64,000 nt of DNA from Paracoccaceae bacterium (GCA_026989055.1 JALSKC010000018.1:28736-92735), one strand, 5' to 3'; shown: positions 48,339-59,220, counted from the stretch's first letter. Notes: generated by a model from the sequence alone, not told the origin. Numbers and translations: made by a program.

Positions 48339-48354
48339 TTGACCATTTGGTCAA
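48339..48354. promoter_or_regulatory. RutR-type operator
   Basis: TTGACCATTTGGTCAA is an exact match to the TTGACCA-NN-TGGTCAA site described for E. coli RutR. It lies between the amidohydrolase operon (52 bases from its start) and the RutR-like gene. Confidence 0.9.
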
Positions 48355-48418
48355 TGACACGCTAGCAAAGGCGCCGTGCCAGTCAAGGAAGCGGCCGGGT
48401 TTTTTCGCGAAATCCCGC

Positions 48419-48455
48419 CTCGGGGCGGGCATTGCACGTCAACGCCCGCCCCGAG
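48419..48455. promoter_or_regulatory. 12-bp perfect stem in the rutR upstream region
   Basis: CTCGGGGCGGGC and GCCCGCCCCGAG flank a 13-base loop. It lies between the operator and the putative rutR promoter; no T-run follows in the rightward direction. Confidence 0.7.
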
Positions 48456-48500
48456 ACGACAGACGCGCGCATTGGGGCAACCCGCGCGCTCGGTCGCGCA

Positions 48501-48531
48501 TTGTTGTGCGGATGGGAAAAAGCCCTACTAT
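48501..48531 (+). promoter_or_regulatory. putative rutR promoter, possibly leaderless
   Basis: TTGTTG/TTGTGC (48501-48509) and TACTAT (48526-48531). Transcription would begin at or within a base of the ATG at 48538, which lacks a ribosome site. Confidence 0.35.
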
Positions 48532-48537
48532 GGCCGC

Positions 48538-49155
48538 ATGAACAGGATGCGCCCGCAGACCCGTATCCAGCGCAGGAATACCGAAGCGATTCTCGATGCC
48601 GCGCTGGCAGTGTTCTCGCGCGCCGGCTTTCGCGGCGCGACGCTGGATCAGATCGCGGCCGAGGCCGGGCTGTCCAAGCCGAACCTTCTCTACTACTTCC
48701 CCTCCAAGGAGGCGATTCACGTGGAGCTCCTGTCGGGGCTGATGGATGTCTGGCTGGCGCCGCTGCGCAAGCTCGACCCCGACGGCGACCCGGTCGAGGA
48801 AATCGTTGCCTATGTGCTGCGCAAGCTGGAAATGTCACGCGACCTGCCGCGCGAGAGCCGGCTGTTCGCCAACGAGATCATCCAGGGCGCGCCGCGGATC
48901 CTCGACCAGATCCGTGGCGAGCTGCGCGAACTGGTTGAGGAAAAGGCCGCGCTCATCAAGTGCTGGGCCGAAGCGGGAAAGATCGCCCCGCTCGACCCGC
49001 ATCACCTGATCTTCTCGATCTGGGCGACCACCCAGCATTATGCCGATTTCGACGTCCAGGTGCGCGGAATCCTGCGCCCGAAGGGCAAGGAACACATGGA
49101 TTCCGCAGCAATATTCCTGGAAGACTTCTACCGCCGCGCCCTGAAGCCGGGCTGA
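48538..49155 (+). CDS. rutR: RutR-like TetR-family regulator
   Basis: A 205-residue regulator. The DNA-binding domain (TLDQIAAEAGLSKPNLLYYFPSKEAIHVELL) and the longer C-terminal domain with SRLFANEIIQGAPRILDQIRGELRELVEEKAALI and FSIWATTQHYADFDVQVRGIL match the RutR group, which binds uracil or thymine. With the perfect operator upstream, it should repress the pyrimidine operon until pyrimidine accumulates. No clear ribosome site precedes the ATG at 48538; a second ATG lies three codons on. Confidence 0.92.
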   Translation: MNRMRPQTRIQRRNTEAILDAALAVFSRAGFRGATLDQIAAEAGLSKPNLLYYFPSKEAIHVELLSGLMDVWLAPLRKLDPDGDPVEEIVAYVLRKLEMSRDLPRESRLFANEIIQGAPRILDQIRGELRELVEEKAALIKCWAEAGKIAPLDPHHLIFSIWATTQHYADFDVQVRGILRPKGKEHMDSAAIFLEDFYRRALKPG

Positions 49156-49232
49156 ACCATCCGGCATTTACGGTTTTGCAACCTGTCCCCGCTACCCTCG
49201 GCAACGTGGGGGTGTATCGAGGGGAACACGAA

Positions 49233-49634
49233 ATGTCCGATCTGTCGGTCCAGATGCTCCGGCCGGTGCCCGCGACCAGGCCCGCGCAGGAAACAGCCAT
49301 GCCGTCCGTTCCGCCTGCCGCGACCCGCGACAGCGCCGCCCCGCCCGGACCGCACGCGCCCGAAACGGACGCGGCCGGGCCGGCCACGCTTCGCGCGGAA
49401 ACCGCGCGCGGCGGCGCGGAAGCCGTGGGCAGCGCCACCGAAACCGAAAGGCCCCGCACGCCGGTCATCGACGAAAGCCTCGCCGGGCCGCCGCCGGCTT
49501 TCGAGACCAGCCTGCTGGACCTGACCCACGACATCGACACGCTGATCCGCGACATCCGCAGCGCCCGCCAGGCGGCGCTCGAAGGATACGGGCTGCTCGG
49601 CGCCGCCGCCGAACCGCGCAGCAGCGCGGCCTGA
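49233..49634 (+). CDS. hypothetical protein with Pro/Ala-rich N-terminus
   Basis: A 133-residue protein. Residues 1-85 are low-complexity (Pro, Ala, Thr, Glu); residues 88-120 (FETSLLDLTHDIDTLIRDIRSARQAALEGYGLLG) form a likely amphipathic helix. GAGGGGA precedes the ATG and codon use fits the neighbours. It has no recognised family, signal peptide or membrane segment. It sits between the RutR-like gene and convergent preA. Confidence 0.6.
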   Translation: MSDLSVQMLRPVPATRPAQETAMPSVPPAATRDSAAPPGPHAPETDAAGPATLRAETARGGAEAVGSATETERPRTPVIDESLAGPPPAFETSLLDLTHDIDTLIRDIRSARQAALEGYGLLGAAAEPRSSAA

Positions 49635-49687
49635 GACGCGACCGCCCCTGCCGCCCCGCCGCCCTCCGCCCGAGGGGCGGGCCGGAC

Positions 49688-50992
49688 CTATTGCGCCGCC
49701 CGCGCCGCCGGGTTGTTGGGATGCACCGTCCAGTCGGCGGGCTCGGCCGGCACCACCTGACCGGTGCGCGGATCCACCTCGCCCGGCGCCAGCCGGCGCA
49801 TGGTAATGCACCCCTCGACCGGGCAGACATTGACGCACAGGTTGCAGGCGACGCATTCCTCGTCCTTCACCGTGAACACCCGCTCTTCGCTCATCGCGAT
49901 GGCCTGATGGCTGGTGTCCTCGCAGGCCGCATAGCAGCGCCCGCACTTGATGCAGAGCTCCTGATCTATTTCCGCCTTGGTGATGTAGTTCAGGTTCAGA
50001 TACTGCCAGTCGGTCACGTTCGGCACCGCACGACCGACGACATCGCCGACCGAGGCATAGCCCTTCTCGTCCATCCAGGCCGAAAGCCCGGCGATCATTT
50101 CCTGCACGATGTGGAAACCATAGGTCATCGCCGCGGTGCAGACCTGCGCATTTCCTGCCCCGAGCGCCATGAATTCGGCCGCGTCCTTCCAGGTGGTAAT
50201 GCCGCCGATGGCCGAGATCGGCTTGCCGGCGGTTTCCGGGTCGCGGGCGATTTCCGCCACCATGTTGAGCGCGATCGGCTTCACCGCCGGGCCGCAATAG
50301 CCGCCGTGGGTGCCCTTGCCGTCAATCGTGGGTTCGGGGGCCATGGTGTCGAGATCGACGGCGGTGATGGAGTTGATCGTGTTGATCAGGCTCACCGCAT
50401 CGGCCCCGCCCCTGAAGGCGGCGCGGGCCGGCTGGCGGATATCGGTGATGTTGGGGGTAAGCTTCACGATCACCGGCATGCGGGTATTCGCCTTGCACCA
50501 GCGCGCCACCATTTCCACATATTCGGGCACCTGCCCCACGGCCGATCCCATGCCGCGTTCGCTCATCCCGTGCGGGCAGCCGAAGTTGAGTTCGATTCCG
50601 TCGGCGCCGGTATCCTCGACCAGCGGCAGGATCGCCTTCCAGGCCTCTTCCTCGCAGGGAACCATCAGCGAAACCACCAGCGCGCGATCCGGCCAGTCGC
50701 GCTTGACCGCCTTGATCTCGCGCAGGTTCACGTCCAGCGGACGATCGGTGATCAGTTCGATGTTGTTGAGCCCGAGCAGACGGCGGTCGGCCCCCCAGAT
50801 CGCACCGTAGCGCGGCCCGTTCACATTGACCACCGGAGGCCCGGCCTCGCCCAGGGTTTTCCACACCACACCACCCCAGCCGGCCTCGAAGGCACGGCGC
50901 ACGTTGTATTCCTTGTCGGTGGGCGGGGCGGATGCCAGCCAGAACGGATTCGGGGACTTGATCCCCACGAATTCGGTTGCCAGATCAGCCAT
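49688..50992 (-). CDS. preA: NAD-dependent dihydropyrimidine dehydrogenase, PreA subunit
   Basis: A 434-residue catalytic subunit. Residues 1-330 form an FMN-binding barrel related to dihydroorotate dehydrogenase (SLMVPCEEEAWKAILPLVEDTGADGIELNFGCPHGMSERGMGSAVGQ, with the active-site Cys in the FGCPHG segment). Two C-terminal [4Fe-4S] motifs follow: CIKCGRCYAACEDTSHQ and CVACNLCVNVCPVEGC. It reduces uracil or thymine reversibly, first step of the pathway. It lies three bases after preT, in one operon. Confidence 0.96.
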   Translation of the reverse strand: MADLATEFVGIKSPNPFWLASAPPTDKEYNVRRAFEAGWGGVVWKTLGEAGPPVVNVNGPRYGAIWGADRRLLGLNNIELITDRPLDVNLREIKAVKRDWPDRALVVSLMVPCEEEAWKAILPLVEDTGADGIELNFGCPHGMSERGMGSAVGQVPEYVEMVARWCKANTRMPVIVKLTPNITDIRQPARAAFRGGADAVSLINTINSITAVDLDTMAPEPTIDGKGTHGGYCGPAVKPIALNMVAEIARDPETAGKPISAIGGITTWKDAAEFMALGAGNAQVCTAAMTYGFHIVQEMIAGLSAWMDEKGYASVGDVVGRAVPNVTDWQYLNLNYITKAEIDQELCIKCGRCYAACEDTSHQAIAMSEERVFTVKDEECVACNLCVNVCPVEGCITMRRLAPGEVDPRTGQVVPAEPADWTVHPNNPAARAAQ

Positions 50993-50995
50993 TTG

Positions 50996-52339
50996 TCAGC
51001 CTCCCTTGCGCATAAGCGCCGCGTGAATGTCCTCGGCCGCGTCGCGGCCCTCGGCCACGGCGGTAACCGTCAGATCGTCGCCGCCCGAGGCACAGTCGCC
51101 CCCGGCCCAGACCCCTTCGAGGCTCGTGCGCCCCGCCCCCGTCACCGCGATCTTGCCGCCTTCTGTCTTCAGCCCTTCGGGCGCGCCCTCCAGCCGCTGG
51201 CCGATCGCCTTGAACAGCTGGTCGGCCTTCAGGCGGAAGGTCTCTCCGGTGCCCTTCAGCGCGCCGCCCTCCTCCACGGTGTATTCGAACTCCACCTCGC
51301 GCACCGCACCATTGCCGTGCACCGCCACCGGGCGCGCATTGGTGACGATATGCACGCCCTTCGCGGCAGCCAGCTCCTGTTCGTATGCCGAGGCCGCCAT
51401 CCGTTCGCGCCCGCGCCGGTAGACCAGGGTCACGTTCAGCGCGCCCAGCAGCTTCGCCTGCACCGCCGCGTCGATCGCCGTCATGCCGCCGCCGATCACC
51501 ACCACGTCGCGCCCTATGGGCAGTTGCGAAAGGTCGGACGCCTGGCGAAGCTCGGCGATGAAATCGACCGCATTCAGCACGTTGCCCATGTCCTCGCCGG
51601 GCGCGCCCAGCGCGTTCACCCCGGCCAGGCCGAGGGCGAGGAACACCGCGTCGAATTCTTCGCGCAGGCCCTCCAGCGACAACTCGCGCCCGAGCGCCTT
51701 GCCGCAGTCCAGCGTGATGCCGCCGATCTGCAACAGCCAGTCCACCTCGGCCCCGGCAAAGCCCCCTGGCGTCTTGTAGGCGGCGATGCCGTATTCGTTC
51801 AGCCCGCCGGGGCGGGGGCGCGCGTCGTAAACCACCACCTCGTGCCCCTTCATCGCCAGCCGGTGCGCGCAGGCCAGCCCCGCCGGCCCGGCGCCCACCA
51901 CGGCGATGCGCCTGCCGGTAGGGGCGGCGCGGGTGAACGGGTGCTCGTTGGCGGCCATCGCGTGGTCGGTGGCGAAGCGCTGAAGCCGGCCGATCTCGAC
52001 CGGCCTGCCCTCGGCTGCCTCGCGCACGCAGGCCTGTTCGCACAGGGTCTCGGTCGGGCAGACCCGGGCGCACATGCCGCCAAGGATGTTCTGCGAAAAT
52101 ATGGTGCGCGCCGCCGCATCCGGCCGGCCGGCCTGGATCTCGCGGATGAACAGCGGAATGTCGATCGCGGTCGGGCAGGCCGCGATGCAGGGCGCATCAT
52201 GGCAGAAGTAGCAGCGGTCGGCGGCCACCGCGGCCTCGTGCGCATCCAGCGGCGGGTGCAGGTCGGAAAAGTTTTCGGCCAGCCGTTCGACCGGCAGGCG
52301 CTGGGCAGCAACACCCGGTGTCATCGGACTGTTCGGCAT
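50996..52339 (-). CDS. preT: NAD-dependent dihydropyrimidine dehydrogenase, PreT subunit
   Basis: A 447-residue electron-transfer subunit. The N-terminal iron-sulfur region is CYFCHDAPCIAACPTAIDIP with CARVCPTETLCEQAC further on; the FAD motif is VVGAGPAGLACAHRLAMKG; the NAD(P) motif is DVVVIGGGMTAIDAAVQAKLLGA. It passes electrons from NADH to PreA. The layout equals the N-terminal part of mammalian dihydropyrimidine dehydrogenase. Inverted repeats upstream may be its operators. Confidence 0.96.
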   Translation of the reverse strand: MPNSPMTPGVAAQRLPVERLAENFSDLHPPLDAHEAAVAADRCYFCHDAPCIAACPTAIDIPLFIREIQAGRPDAAARTIFSQNILGGMCARVCPTETLCEQACVREAAEGRPVEIGRLQRFATDHAMAANEHPFTRAAPTGRRIAVVGAGPAGLACAHRLAMKGHEVVVYDARPRPGGLNEYGIAAYKTPGGFAGAEVDWLLQIGGITLDCGKALGRELSLEGLREEFDAVFLALGLAGVNALGAPGEDMGNVLNAVDFIAELRQASDLSQLPIGRDVVVIGGGMTAIDAAVQAKLLGALNVTLVYRRGRERMAASAYEQELAAAKGVHIVTNARPVAVHGNGAVREVEFEYTVEEGGALKGTGETFRLKADQLFKAIGQRLEGAPEGLKTEGGKIAVTGAGRTSLEGVWAGGDCASGGDDLTVTAVAEGRDAAEDIHAALMRKGG

Positions 52340-52358
52340 CTGGCACTCCCTGTTCCGG

Positions 52359-52374
52359 TTGTCCTTGGTGACAA
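52359..52374. promoter_or_regulatory. 16-bp inverted repeat before preT
   Basis: TTGTC-CTTGGT-GACAA, the same overall length as the RutR operator but with different arms, 20 bases upstream of the preT ATG. Confidence 0.4.
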
Positions 52375-52390
52375 GTCTGCCACAACCTGA

Positions 52391-52412
52391 AATTTTATCA
52401 ATCGGTAAAATT
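52391..52412. promoter_or_regulatory. A/T-rich inverted repeat between preT and accB
   Basis: AATTTTATC-AATC-GGTAAAATT, 9-bp arms with one mismatch, in a divergent spacer that is otherwise GC-rich. It lies 52 bases from the preT start. Confidence 0.55.
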
Positions 52413-52555
52413 CATTTTCCGGCCGGCGGCCGCAAGCCGCCTCCCGGTCGCGGATTTTGCGCCCCGGCAATCTTTTCCTGCCCGGTTCCCTCGCGTATAA
52501 GCGGCGGAGACGCAGGCAGACCCGGCCGGACCGGGCCGGAACGAGCGAGGAGCGC

Positions 52556-53095
52556 ATGGCGAAGCAGAACAACAAGGCGGACGTGGAATTCATCCGGGCG
52601 CTGGCCGCATTGCTGAACGAAAACGACCTGACCGAACTGGAGGTTGACCGGGAATACGGAGAATCGGACCGCCTGAGCGTAAGGGTCAGCCGCGCCGCCC
52701 CGCCTCCCGCAGCCCCGCTTGCCGCACCGGCGCCGCTGGCGCCCGCGGCCCTTGCGCCGGCCGCCCCCCTCGCCCCGGCAGCCTCCGCCGCCCCGCCGGC
52801 CCCCGATGGAGCCGCCGGCAACGCCGGCGAAGAAGCCGACGCAGCCGATCCGGCAAACCACCCCGGTGCCGTCACCTCGCCGATGGTGGGCACCGTCTAT
52901 CTTGCTCCCGAACCCGGCGCGGCCCCCTTCGTCACCCTCGGCGACAAGGTCAGCGAGGGCGATACGCTGCTGATCGTCGAGGCGATGAAGACGATGAACC
53001 ACATCCCGGCCCCGAAGTCCGGCACCGTCAAGCGCATCCTGGTGGCCGATGGCGACCCGGTGGAGTTCGGCGCGCCGCTGATGATCGTCGAATAG
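52556..53095 (+). CDS. accB: acetyl-CoA carboxylase biotin carboxyl carrier protein
   Basis: A 179-residue carrier of the carboxylated biotin in the first step of fatty-acid synthesis. A helical N-terminus ([23 protein letters not shown]), a Pro/Ala hinge at about residues 48-100, and the biotinyl domain with acceptor Lys145 in [15 protein letters not shown] precedes the ATG. It lies 12 bases before accC, in the usual accBC operon. Confidence 0.97.
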   Translation: MAKQNNKADVEFIRALAALLNENDLTELEVDREYGESDRLSVRVSRAAPPPAAPLAAPAPLAPAALAPAAPLAPAASAAPPAPDGAAGNAGEEADAADPANHPGAVTSPMVGTVYLAPEPGAAPFVTLGDKVSEGDTLLIVEAMKTMNHIPAPKSGTVKRILVADGDPVEFGAPLMIVE

Positions 53096-53107
53096 GGGCG
53101 CGCGGCC

Positions 53108-54469
53108 ATGTTCGACAAGATCCTGATCGCCAACCGCGGCGAGATCGCGCTTCGCGTGGTGCGCGCCTGCCGCGAGATGGGCATAAAGTCGGTGGCGGTG
53201 CATTCCACCGCCGATGCCGATGCGATGCATGTGCGCATGGCCGACGAAGCCATCTGCATCGGCCCGCCACCGGGCACCGACAGCTACCTGTCGATCCCGG
53301 CGATCGTCGCCGCCTGCGAGGTCACCGGCGCCCAGGCGATCCACCCGGGCTATGGCTTCCTTTCCGAAAATGCCCGCTTCGTGCAGATCCTCGAGGACCA
53401 CGGCATCACCTTCATCGGCCCCACCGCCGAACATATCCGCATCATGGGCGACAAGATCACCGCGATCGACACCATGAAGGCGCTGGGGGTGCCCTGCGTG
53501 CCCGGCTCGAACGGCCCGGTGCCCGATGTGGCCGCGGCCAGACGCATCGCCGCCGAGATCGGCTATCCGGTGATCGTCAAGGCCACCGCCGGCGGCGGCG
53601 GGCGCGGCATGAAGGTGGCGCTGGGCGAAAGCGAGATCGAAAGCGCCTTTCAGACCGCGCGCTCCGAAGCGCAGGCCGCCTTCGGCAACGGCGAATGCTA
53701 CATCGAGAAATACCTGCAGAAACCGCGCCACATCGAGATCCAGGTATTCGGCGACGGCAAGGGCAACGCGGTGCACCTGGGCGAGCGCGACTGTTCGCTG
53801 CAGCGCCGCCACCAGAAGGTGTTCGAAGAAGCCCCGGGCCCGGTGATCGACGCCCGAACCCGCGCCCGTATCGGCAGGATCTGCGCCGACGCGGTGGCCC
53901 GCATCAATTATGTCGGCGCCGGCACCATCGAGTTCCTCTACGAGGACGGCGAATTCTACTTCATCGAGATGAACACGCGGCTGCAGGTGGAACACCCGGT
54001 GACCGAGGCGATCTTCGGCGTCGACCTGGTGCGCGAACAGATCCGCGTCGCCGAAGGGCTGGGGATGTCGTTCACGCAAGAGGACCTCGAGGTGAACGGC
54101 CACGCGATCGAGGTGCGCATCAACGCCGAGAAGCTGCCGGACTTCGCCCCCCGCCCGGGGCGGATCACCCAGTTCCACGCCCCCGGCGGGCTCGGCGTGC
54201 GGATGGACAGCGCGATCTACGACGGCTACGTGATCCCGCCCTATTACGACAGCCTGATCGGCAAGCTGATCGTGCACGGGCGCGACCGGCCCGAGGCGCT
54301 GGCCAGGCTGGGAAGGGCGCTCAACGAACTGATCATAGACGGCATCGACACCACGCTGCCGCTGTTCGAAATGCTGCTGCAGGAGCCGGACATACAGGCG
54401 GGACGCTACGACATCCACTGGCTGGAAAGATGGCTGGAGAACAATCTTGCCCGGGATGGCGGTGGATGA
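53108..54469 (+). CDS. accC: acetyl-CoA carboxylase biotin carboxylase
   Basis: A 453-residue ATP-grasp enzyme carboxylating AccB-biotin. Segments: [23 protein letters not shown], the Gly-rich ATP loop [14 protein letters not shown], the metal/bicarbonate region [19 protein letters not shown], and the C-terminal EVRINAEK. The final 14 bases overlap the start of aat. Length is normal. Confidence 0.97.
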   Translation: MFDKILIANRGEIALRVVRACREMGIKSVAVHSTADADAMHVRMADEAICIGPPPGTDSYLSIPAIVAACEVTGAQAIHPGYGFLSENARFVQILEDHGITFIGPTAEHIRIMGDKITAIDTMKALGVPCVPGSNGPVPDVAAARRIAAEIGYPVIVKATAGGGGRGMKVALGESEIESAFQTARSEAQAAFGNGECYIEKYLQKPRHIEIQVFGDGKGNAVHLGERDCSLQRRHQKVFEEAPGPVIDARTRARIGRICADAVARINYVGAGTIEFLYEDGEFYFIEMNTRLQVEHPVTEAIFGVDLVREQIRVAEGLGMSFTQEDLEVNGHAIEVRINAEKLPDFAPRPGRITQFHAPGGLGVRMDSAIYDGYVIPPYYDSLIGKLIVHGRDRPEALARLGRALNELIIDGIDTTLPLFEMLLQEPDIQAGRYDIHWLERWLENNLARDGGG

Positions 54470-55103
54470 CGGGCTGACACCCGAGCTGCTCCTGCGGGCC
54501 TACGGTGCGGGGATCTTCCCCATGGCCGAGACCCGCGACAGCCCCGAACTGCACTGGGTCGATCCGCATGCGCGCGGCATCTTTCCGCTGGACGGCTTCC
54601 GGATCTCGCGCTCGCTGCGCCGCACCCTGCGCCGGGGCGGCTACGAGGCACGTTTCAACACCGATTTCACCGCCGTCATCGACGGCTGCGCGGCGCGCGA
54701 AACCACCTGGATCAGCCACCGGATCCGCGACCTCTACTGCGCCCTGCACGAGATGGGACATGCCCACAGCCAGGAAATCTGGCAGGATGGGCAGCTTGTC
54801 GGCGGGGTCTACGGGGTCACCCTGGGGGCCGCCTTCTTCGGAGAAAGCATGTTCTCGCGCCGGCGCGACGGCTCGAAGATCGCCCTGGCCTGGTTGATCG
54901 ACCGGCTGCGCCTGACCGGGTTTTCCCTGTTCGACACCCAGTTCATCACCCCGCATCTGGCCAGCCTGGGCGCGATCGAGATCAGCCGGAGCGACTACCA
55001 CCGCCGCCTGCAGGTGGCGCTGGCGCGCCGCGCCGACATCACCGCCCTGCCCTGCCCGCAGGATGCTCACTCGGTGATACAGCGCAACAGCCAGACATCG
55101 TAG
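54456..55103 (+). CDS. aat: leucyl/phenylalanyl-tRNA-protein transferase
   Basis: A 215-residue enzyme that adds Leu or Phe to N-terminal Arg or Lys of proteins, marking them for ClpAP. Family features: [59 protein letters not shown] and [24 protein letters not shown]. The ATG at 54456 starts inside accC. Its 3' end overlaps the convergent DUF2155 gene by 37 bases. Confidence 0.96.
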   Translation: MAVDDGLTPELLLRAYGAGIFPMAETRDSPELHWVDPHARGIFPLDGFRISRSLRRTLRRGGYEARFNTDFTAVIDGCAARETTWISHRIRDLYCALHEMGHAHSQEIWQDGQLVGGVYGVTLGAAFFGESMFSRRRDGSKIALAWLIDRLRLTGFSLFDTQFITPHLASLGAIEISRSDYHRRLQVALARRADITALPCPQDAHSVIQRNSQTS

Positions 55104-55585
55104 CGGCGGTGATCCAGCGCGTTCAGCGCCGGGCTCGAAGCCAGCATCCAGCCCCGGAAGATCACCTGCCCGTCGGCCGCGATGCGCACGGTCAGAAACC
55201 CGGCGGCATCGCCGGCAGGGTCGTCCAGCGGGTAGCGGCATTCGCCCAGGCTCACCTGGATCCGGCCGAGCTGCTTGGTCTGCCCCGGCGCCAGGTCGAA
55301 TTCGACCACCTCGCCCGACAGCTTGTCGAGCGCGCGCAGCATGGCCCCCGCCTCGGCGGTTCCCGCCGGCTGGGCGAGCGCCTCCTCCACGAGCGCATCG
55401 AGGTCGAATTCCGGGAGCATCTCCTCCGCCCCTTCCGCGACCGCCTCACCCCCCCCGCCGGCGGCACCGGCGGCAGGAGAGGTGCCGCTTTCCGCCCGCT
55501 GCTGGGCAAGGCCGGCCCCGGCCGCAAGAAGGGCGGCGAGAAGCCCCCCGCCCAGCGCAAGCGTCACACCCCGCAGTGCGCTCAT
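55067..55585 (-). CDS. exported DUF2155 protein
   Basis: A 172-residue protein: signal peptide (LALGGGLLAALLAAGAGLAQ), a Gly/Ala/Glu-rich linker, and a C-terminal DUF2155 domain (GEVVEFDLAPGQTKQLGRIQVSLGECRYP ... [27 protein letters not shown]). Function unknown; the family is alphaproteobacterial and usually sits, as here, next to an mlaD-type gene and aat. The ATG overlaps the stop of mlaD. Confidence 0.93.
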   Translation of the reverse strand: MSALRGVTLALGGGLLAALLAAGAGLAQQRAESGTSPAAGAAGGGGEAVAEGAEEMLPEFDLDALVEEALAQPAGTAEAGAMLRALDKLSGEVVEFDLAPGQTKQLGRIQVSLGECRYPLDDPAGDAAGFLTVRIAADGQVIFRGWMLASSPALNALDHRRYDVWLLRCITE

Positions 55586-56037
55586 CCGTCCCCGCCGTCA
55601 CCGCTGACGAATTTCAGCAGAAGCTCCACCAGCCCGATCGAGCTCTGGGTATCCTCGATTTCCGCTCCCGGCTCGAGGTTGAACATGGAGCCGCCGGGCA
55701 GGAGCTCCATGAAATACCCCCCCAGAAGCCCCTCGGAGGAAATCACGACCGCGGTATCATCGGGCAGCAGGATGTCGCTCGAAACCGTGAAGCGCGCATC
55801 GGCCCGGAAAGTTTCCGGGTTCAGGCGCAGGTCGGTCACCGTGCCGACCTTGACCCCGGCCATGCGCACGTCGGTGCCCACAGAAACCCCCTGCACGGAG
55901 CGGAAGGAGGCAAAATACTCATGCGCCTGCGACGGCGCGCCGGAAAGGCCGGTGATCTGGCCGGCATAGAGCAGGAAGCCGGTGGCCGCGGCCAGAACCG
56001 CCCCGCCGACGAGAACCTCGATGGTGTTTTCCGACAT
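55582..56037 (-). CDS. mlaD: MlaD-type lipid-transport protein
   Basis: A 151-residue MCE-domain protein: an N-terminal membrane anchor (EVLVGGAVLAAATGFLLYAG) and one MCE domain with VQGVSVGTDVRMAGVKVGTV and LLGGYFMELLPGG. In E. coli MlaD forms the hexameric periplasmic ring of the MlaFEDB phospholipid transporter. The other mla genes are not in this window. It overlaps the DUF2155 gene by four bases. Confidence 0.93.
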   Translation of the reverse strand: MSENTIEVLVGGAVLAAATGFLLYAGQITGLSGAPSQAHEYFASFRSVQGVSVGTDVRMAGVKVGTVTDLRLNPETFRADARFTVSSDILLPDDTAVVISSEGLLGGYFMELLPGGSMFNLEPGAEIEDTQSSIGLVELLLKFVSGDGGDG

Positions 56038-56041
56038 GCCC

Positions 56042-56425
56042 CTACTCCGGCTGCCAGGCCTCGTAGTCGCGCCGCTCCAGAGGTTGCGGGCGCAGGATCG
56101 ACCCCTCGGGGCGGTAGGCGCGCTCGGTCCCGGTCAGGTTTTCGTGATGCGGCCGCTGCCAGGGCCGGCGCGGCAGCGGGCTCCGGGTGGGCGGGGAATC
56201 ATAGGTGTGGTGCAGCCAGCCGTGCCAGTCGGGGGAAACCCGGCTGGCCTCGGCCTCGCCGTTGTAGATCACCCAGCGCCGCCGGCCGTCGCGGCTCTGG
56301 TAGAAGCGGTTTCCCTGTTCGTCCTCGCCCACCAGCTCACCCTTGAGCCAGGTATGGATCTGGGTGTTGAGCGTCTGGCCGTTCCACCAGGTGACGGCGC
56401 GCACAAGGGTGTTGAAGATGCCCAT
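56042..56425 (-). CDS. NDUFA12-family complex I accessory subunit
   Basis: A 127-residue protein related to mitochondrial NDUFA12 (B17.2), an accessory subunit of NADH:ubiquinone oxidoreductase kept in alphaproteobacteria. Markers: [65 protein letters not shown] and the proline-rich C-terminus. GGAGG supports the ATG at 56425. It precedes mlaD by four bases. Confidence 0.95.
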   Translation of the reverse strand: MGIFNTLVRAVTWWNGQTLNTQIHTWLKGELVGEDEQGNRFYQSRDGRRRWVIYNGEAEASRVSPDWHGWLHHTYDSPPTRSPLPRRPWQRPHHENLTGTERAYRPEGSILRPQPLERRDYEAWQPE

Positions 56426-57059
56426 TCGAACCCTCCGGTCTCGTTCTCCCATCATATGGCGGATCGCCGCGCGAAGGTCCAGCGGCTTCGGCGCTTCCCG
56501 TTCCCGCTGCCGCCGCCTTCGCCGCCGGAAGATCTCGGGCCGTGCCCCCGGCCGAAACCGGGGACCGCCGGGGACCGCCCCGGAATCGGGAGCGAGCCGC
56601 GCGGCATCCGGGCCGGTGCATCGGCAAGAGCGCATCGGCAAGGCAGGCACCAAACGCCGGCCCCCGCCTCAGCCCGGATCCGGCAGGCGAGCCGTCACCT
56701 CGATCTCGATCTTCATGGCCGGGTCGATCAGCCCGGCTTCGATCATGGTCGCCGCCGGCGGAGAATCGCCGAAGGCTTCGCGCAGGAGCGGCCAGCAGGG
56801 GGCGAAATCTTCCCGGTCGGGCAGGATGTAGCGCACCCGCACCACGTCGCGCAGGGTCGCCCCCGCCTGCCGCAACGCCGCGGCGATATGGGCGAGCGCC
56901 AGGCGGCACTGCGCCACCACGTCATCGGGGATGGCCATCGTGGCGTGATCCTGCCCGGCGGTTCCCGACACGAACACCCAGCCGTCGGCGACAACGGCGC
57001 GACAATAGGCGGCCTTCGGTTCCCAGACGGCGCCGGAGGCGATGCGCCGGATCGCCGCC

Positions 57060-58322
<1,263 letters not shown>

Positions 58323-58484
58323 CAGTCTTCCCCAAGGGCCGCCAGAAGGGCCGTTATCCTGCACCCGCCGCGCCCTGCCCCGCAGCGAGGCGAACGCGGC
58401 CTGAAGCGGAGTCTAGGTCAGGCCGTTTTCGGGCACAACGGCAAAATTCCCCCCGCATCGCCGTCTCCGCCCGCTGTTGCCGGA

Positions 58485-59117
58485 TCACCCTTTCTCATCC
58501 TCCTGCCCGGCGCGACTGTCCACGATCTCGTCGATCAGGCCCCAGTCCCGGGCTTCTTCGGGCGACATGAAGTTATCGCGCTCGAGCGCCGTTTCCACGG
58601 TTTCCAGGGGCTGGCCGGTATGCCTCACATAGATTTCGTTCAGCCGGCGCTTGAGCTTGAGCGTCTCCTCGGCGTGGATCATGATGTCGGTCGCCTGCCC
58701 CTGGTAGCCGCCCGAGGGCTGGTGCACCATGATCCGGCTGTTGGGCAGCGAATAGCGCATCCCCTTTTCGCCGGCCGCCAGCAGCAGCGAGCCCATCGAG
58801 GCGGCCTGCCCGATGCAGACGGTGGAAATCTTCGGCCGGATGTACTGCATCGTGTCGTAGATCGACAGCCCCGAGGTCACCACCCCGCCGGGGCTGTTGA
58901 TGTACATGGCGATTTCCTTTTTCGGGTTCTCGGCCTCGAGAAACAGCAGCTGGGCGACGACGATGGTCGCCATCTCGTCATGTACCGGGCCCGAAACGAA
59001 GATGATCCGCTCCTTCAGCAGGCGGGAGAAGATGTCATAGCGGATCGACCCGCGAGACGTGGTTTCCTCAACCGTGGGGATGATGAATCCGGTAAGCTGG
59101 GCGATTGGGTCTCTCAT
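58485..59117 (-). CDS. clpP: ATP-dependent Clp protease proteolytic subunit
   Basis: A 210-residue serine protease of the Clp barrel. Nucleophile Ser107 in [14 protein letters not shown], His132 in [11 protein letters not shown] and the Asp in the C-terminal [20 protein letters not shown] region. The N-terminal propeptide-like segment is [16 protein letters not shown]. Upstream of clpX as usual. I looked for a heat-shock promoter and found only a weak one. Confidence 0.97.
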   Translation of the reverse strand: MRDPIAQLTGFIIPTVEETTSRGSIRYDIFSRLLKERIIFVSGPVHDEMATIVVAQLLFLEAENPKKEIAMYINSPGGVVTSGLSIYDTMQYIRPKISTVCIGQAASMGSLLLAAGEKGMRYSLPNSRIMVHQPSGGYQGQATDIMIHAEETLKLKRRLNEIYVRHTGQPLETVETALERDNFMSPEEARDWGLIDEIVDSRAGQEDEKG

Positions 59118-59220
59118 GTCCGTCCTTCAGGCTGCCGCGAACAGGGTTAGCGGATGAGTGGTTTCAGATGTCTTAGTGTCGCGTGCGCCCCGCCGCAAGG
59201 GGCTGGGACAATGCGCGCGC

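Noticed and set aside
52481..52556. accB promoter with TATAAG near 52494
   Set aside because: No acceptable -35 at the right distance.
59118..59220. Heat-shock promoter of clpP (CTTGCGG ... CACTAAGACAT on the minus strand)
   Set aside because: The -35 is only partly matched and the -10 is poor, so it is not annotated.
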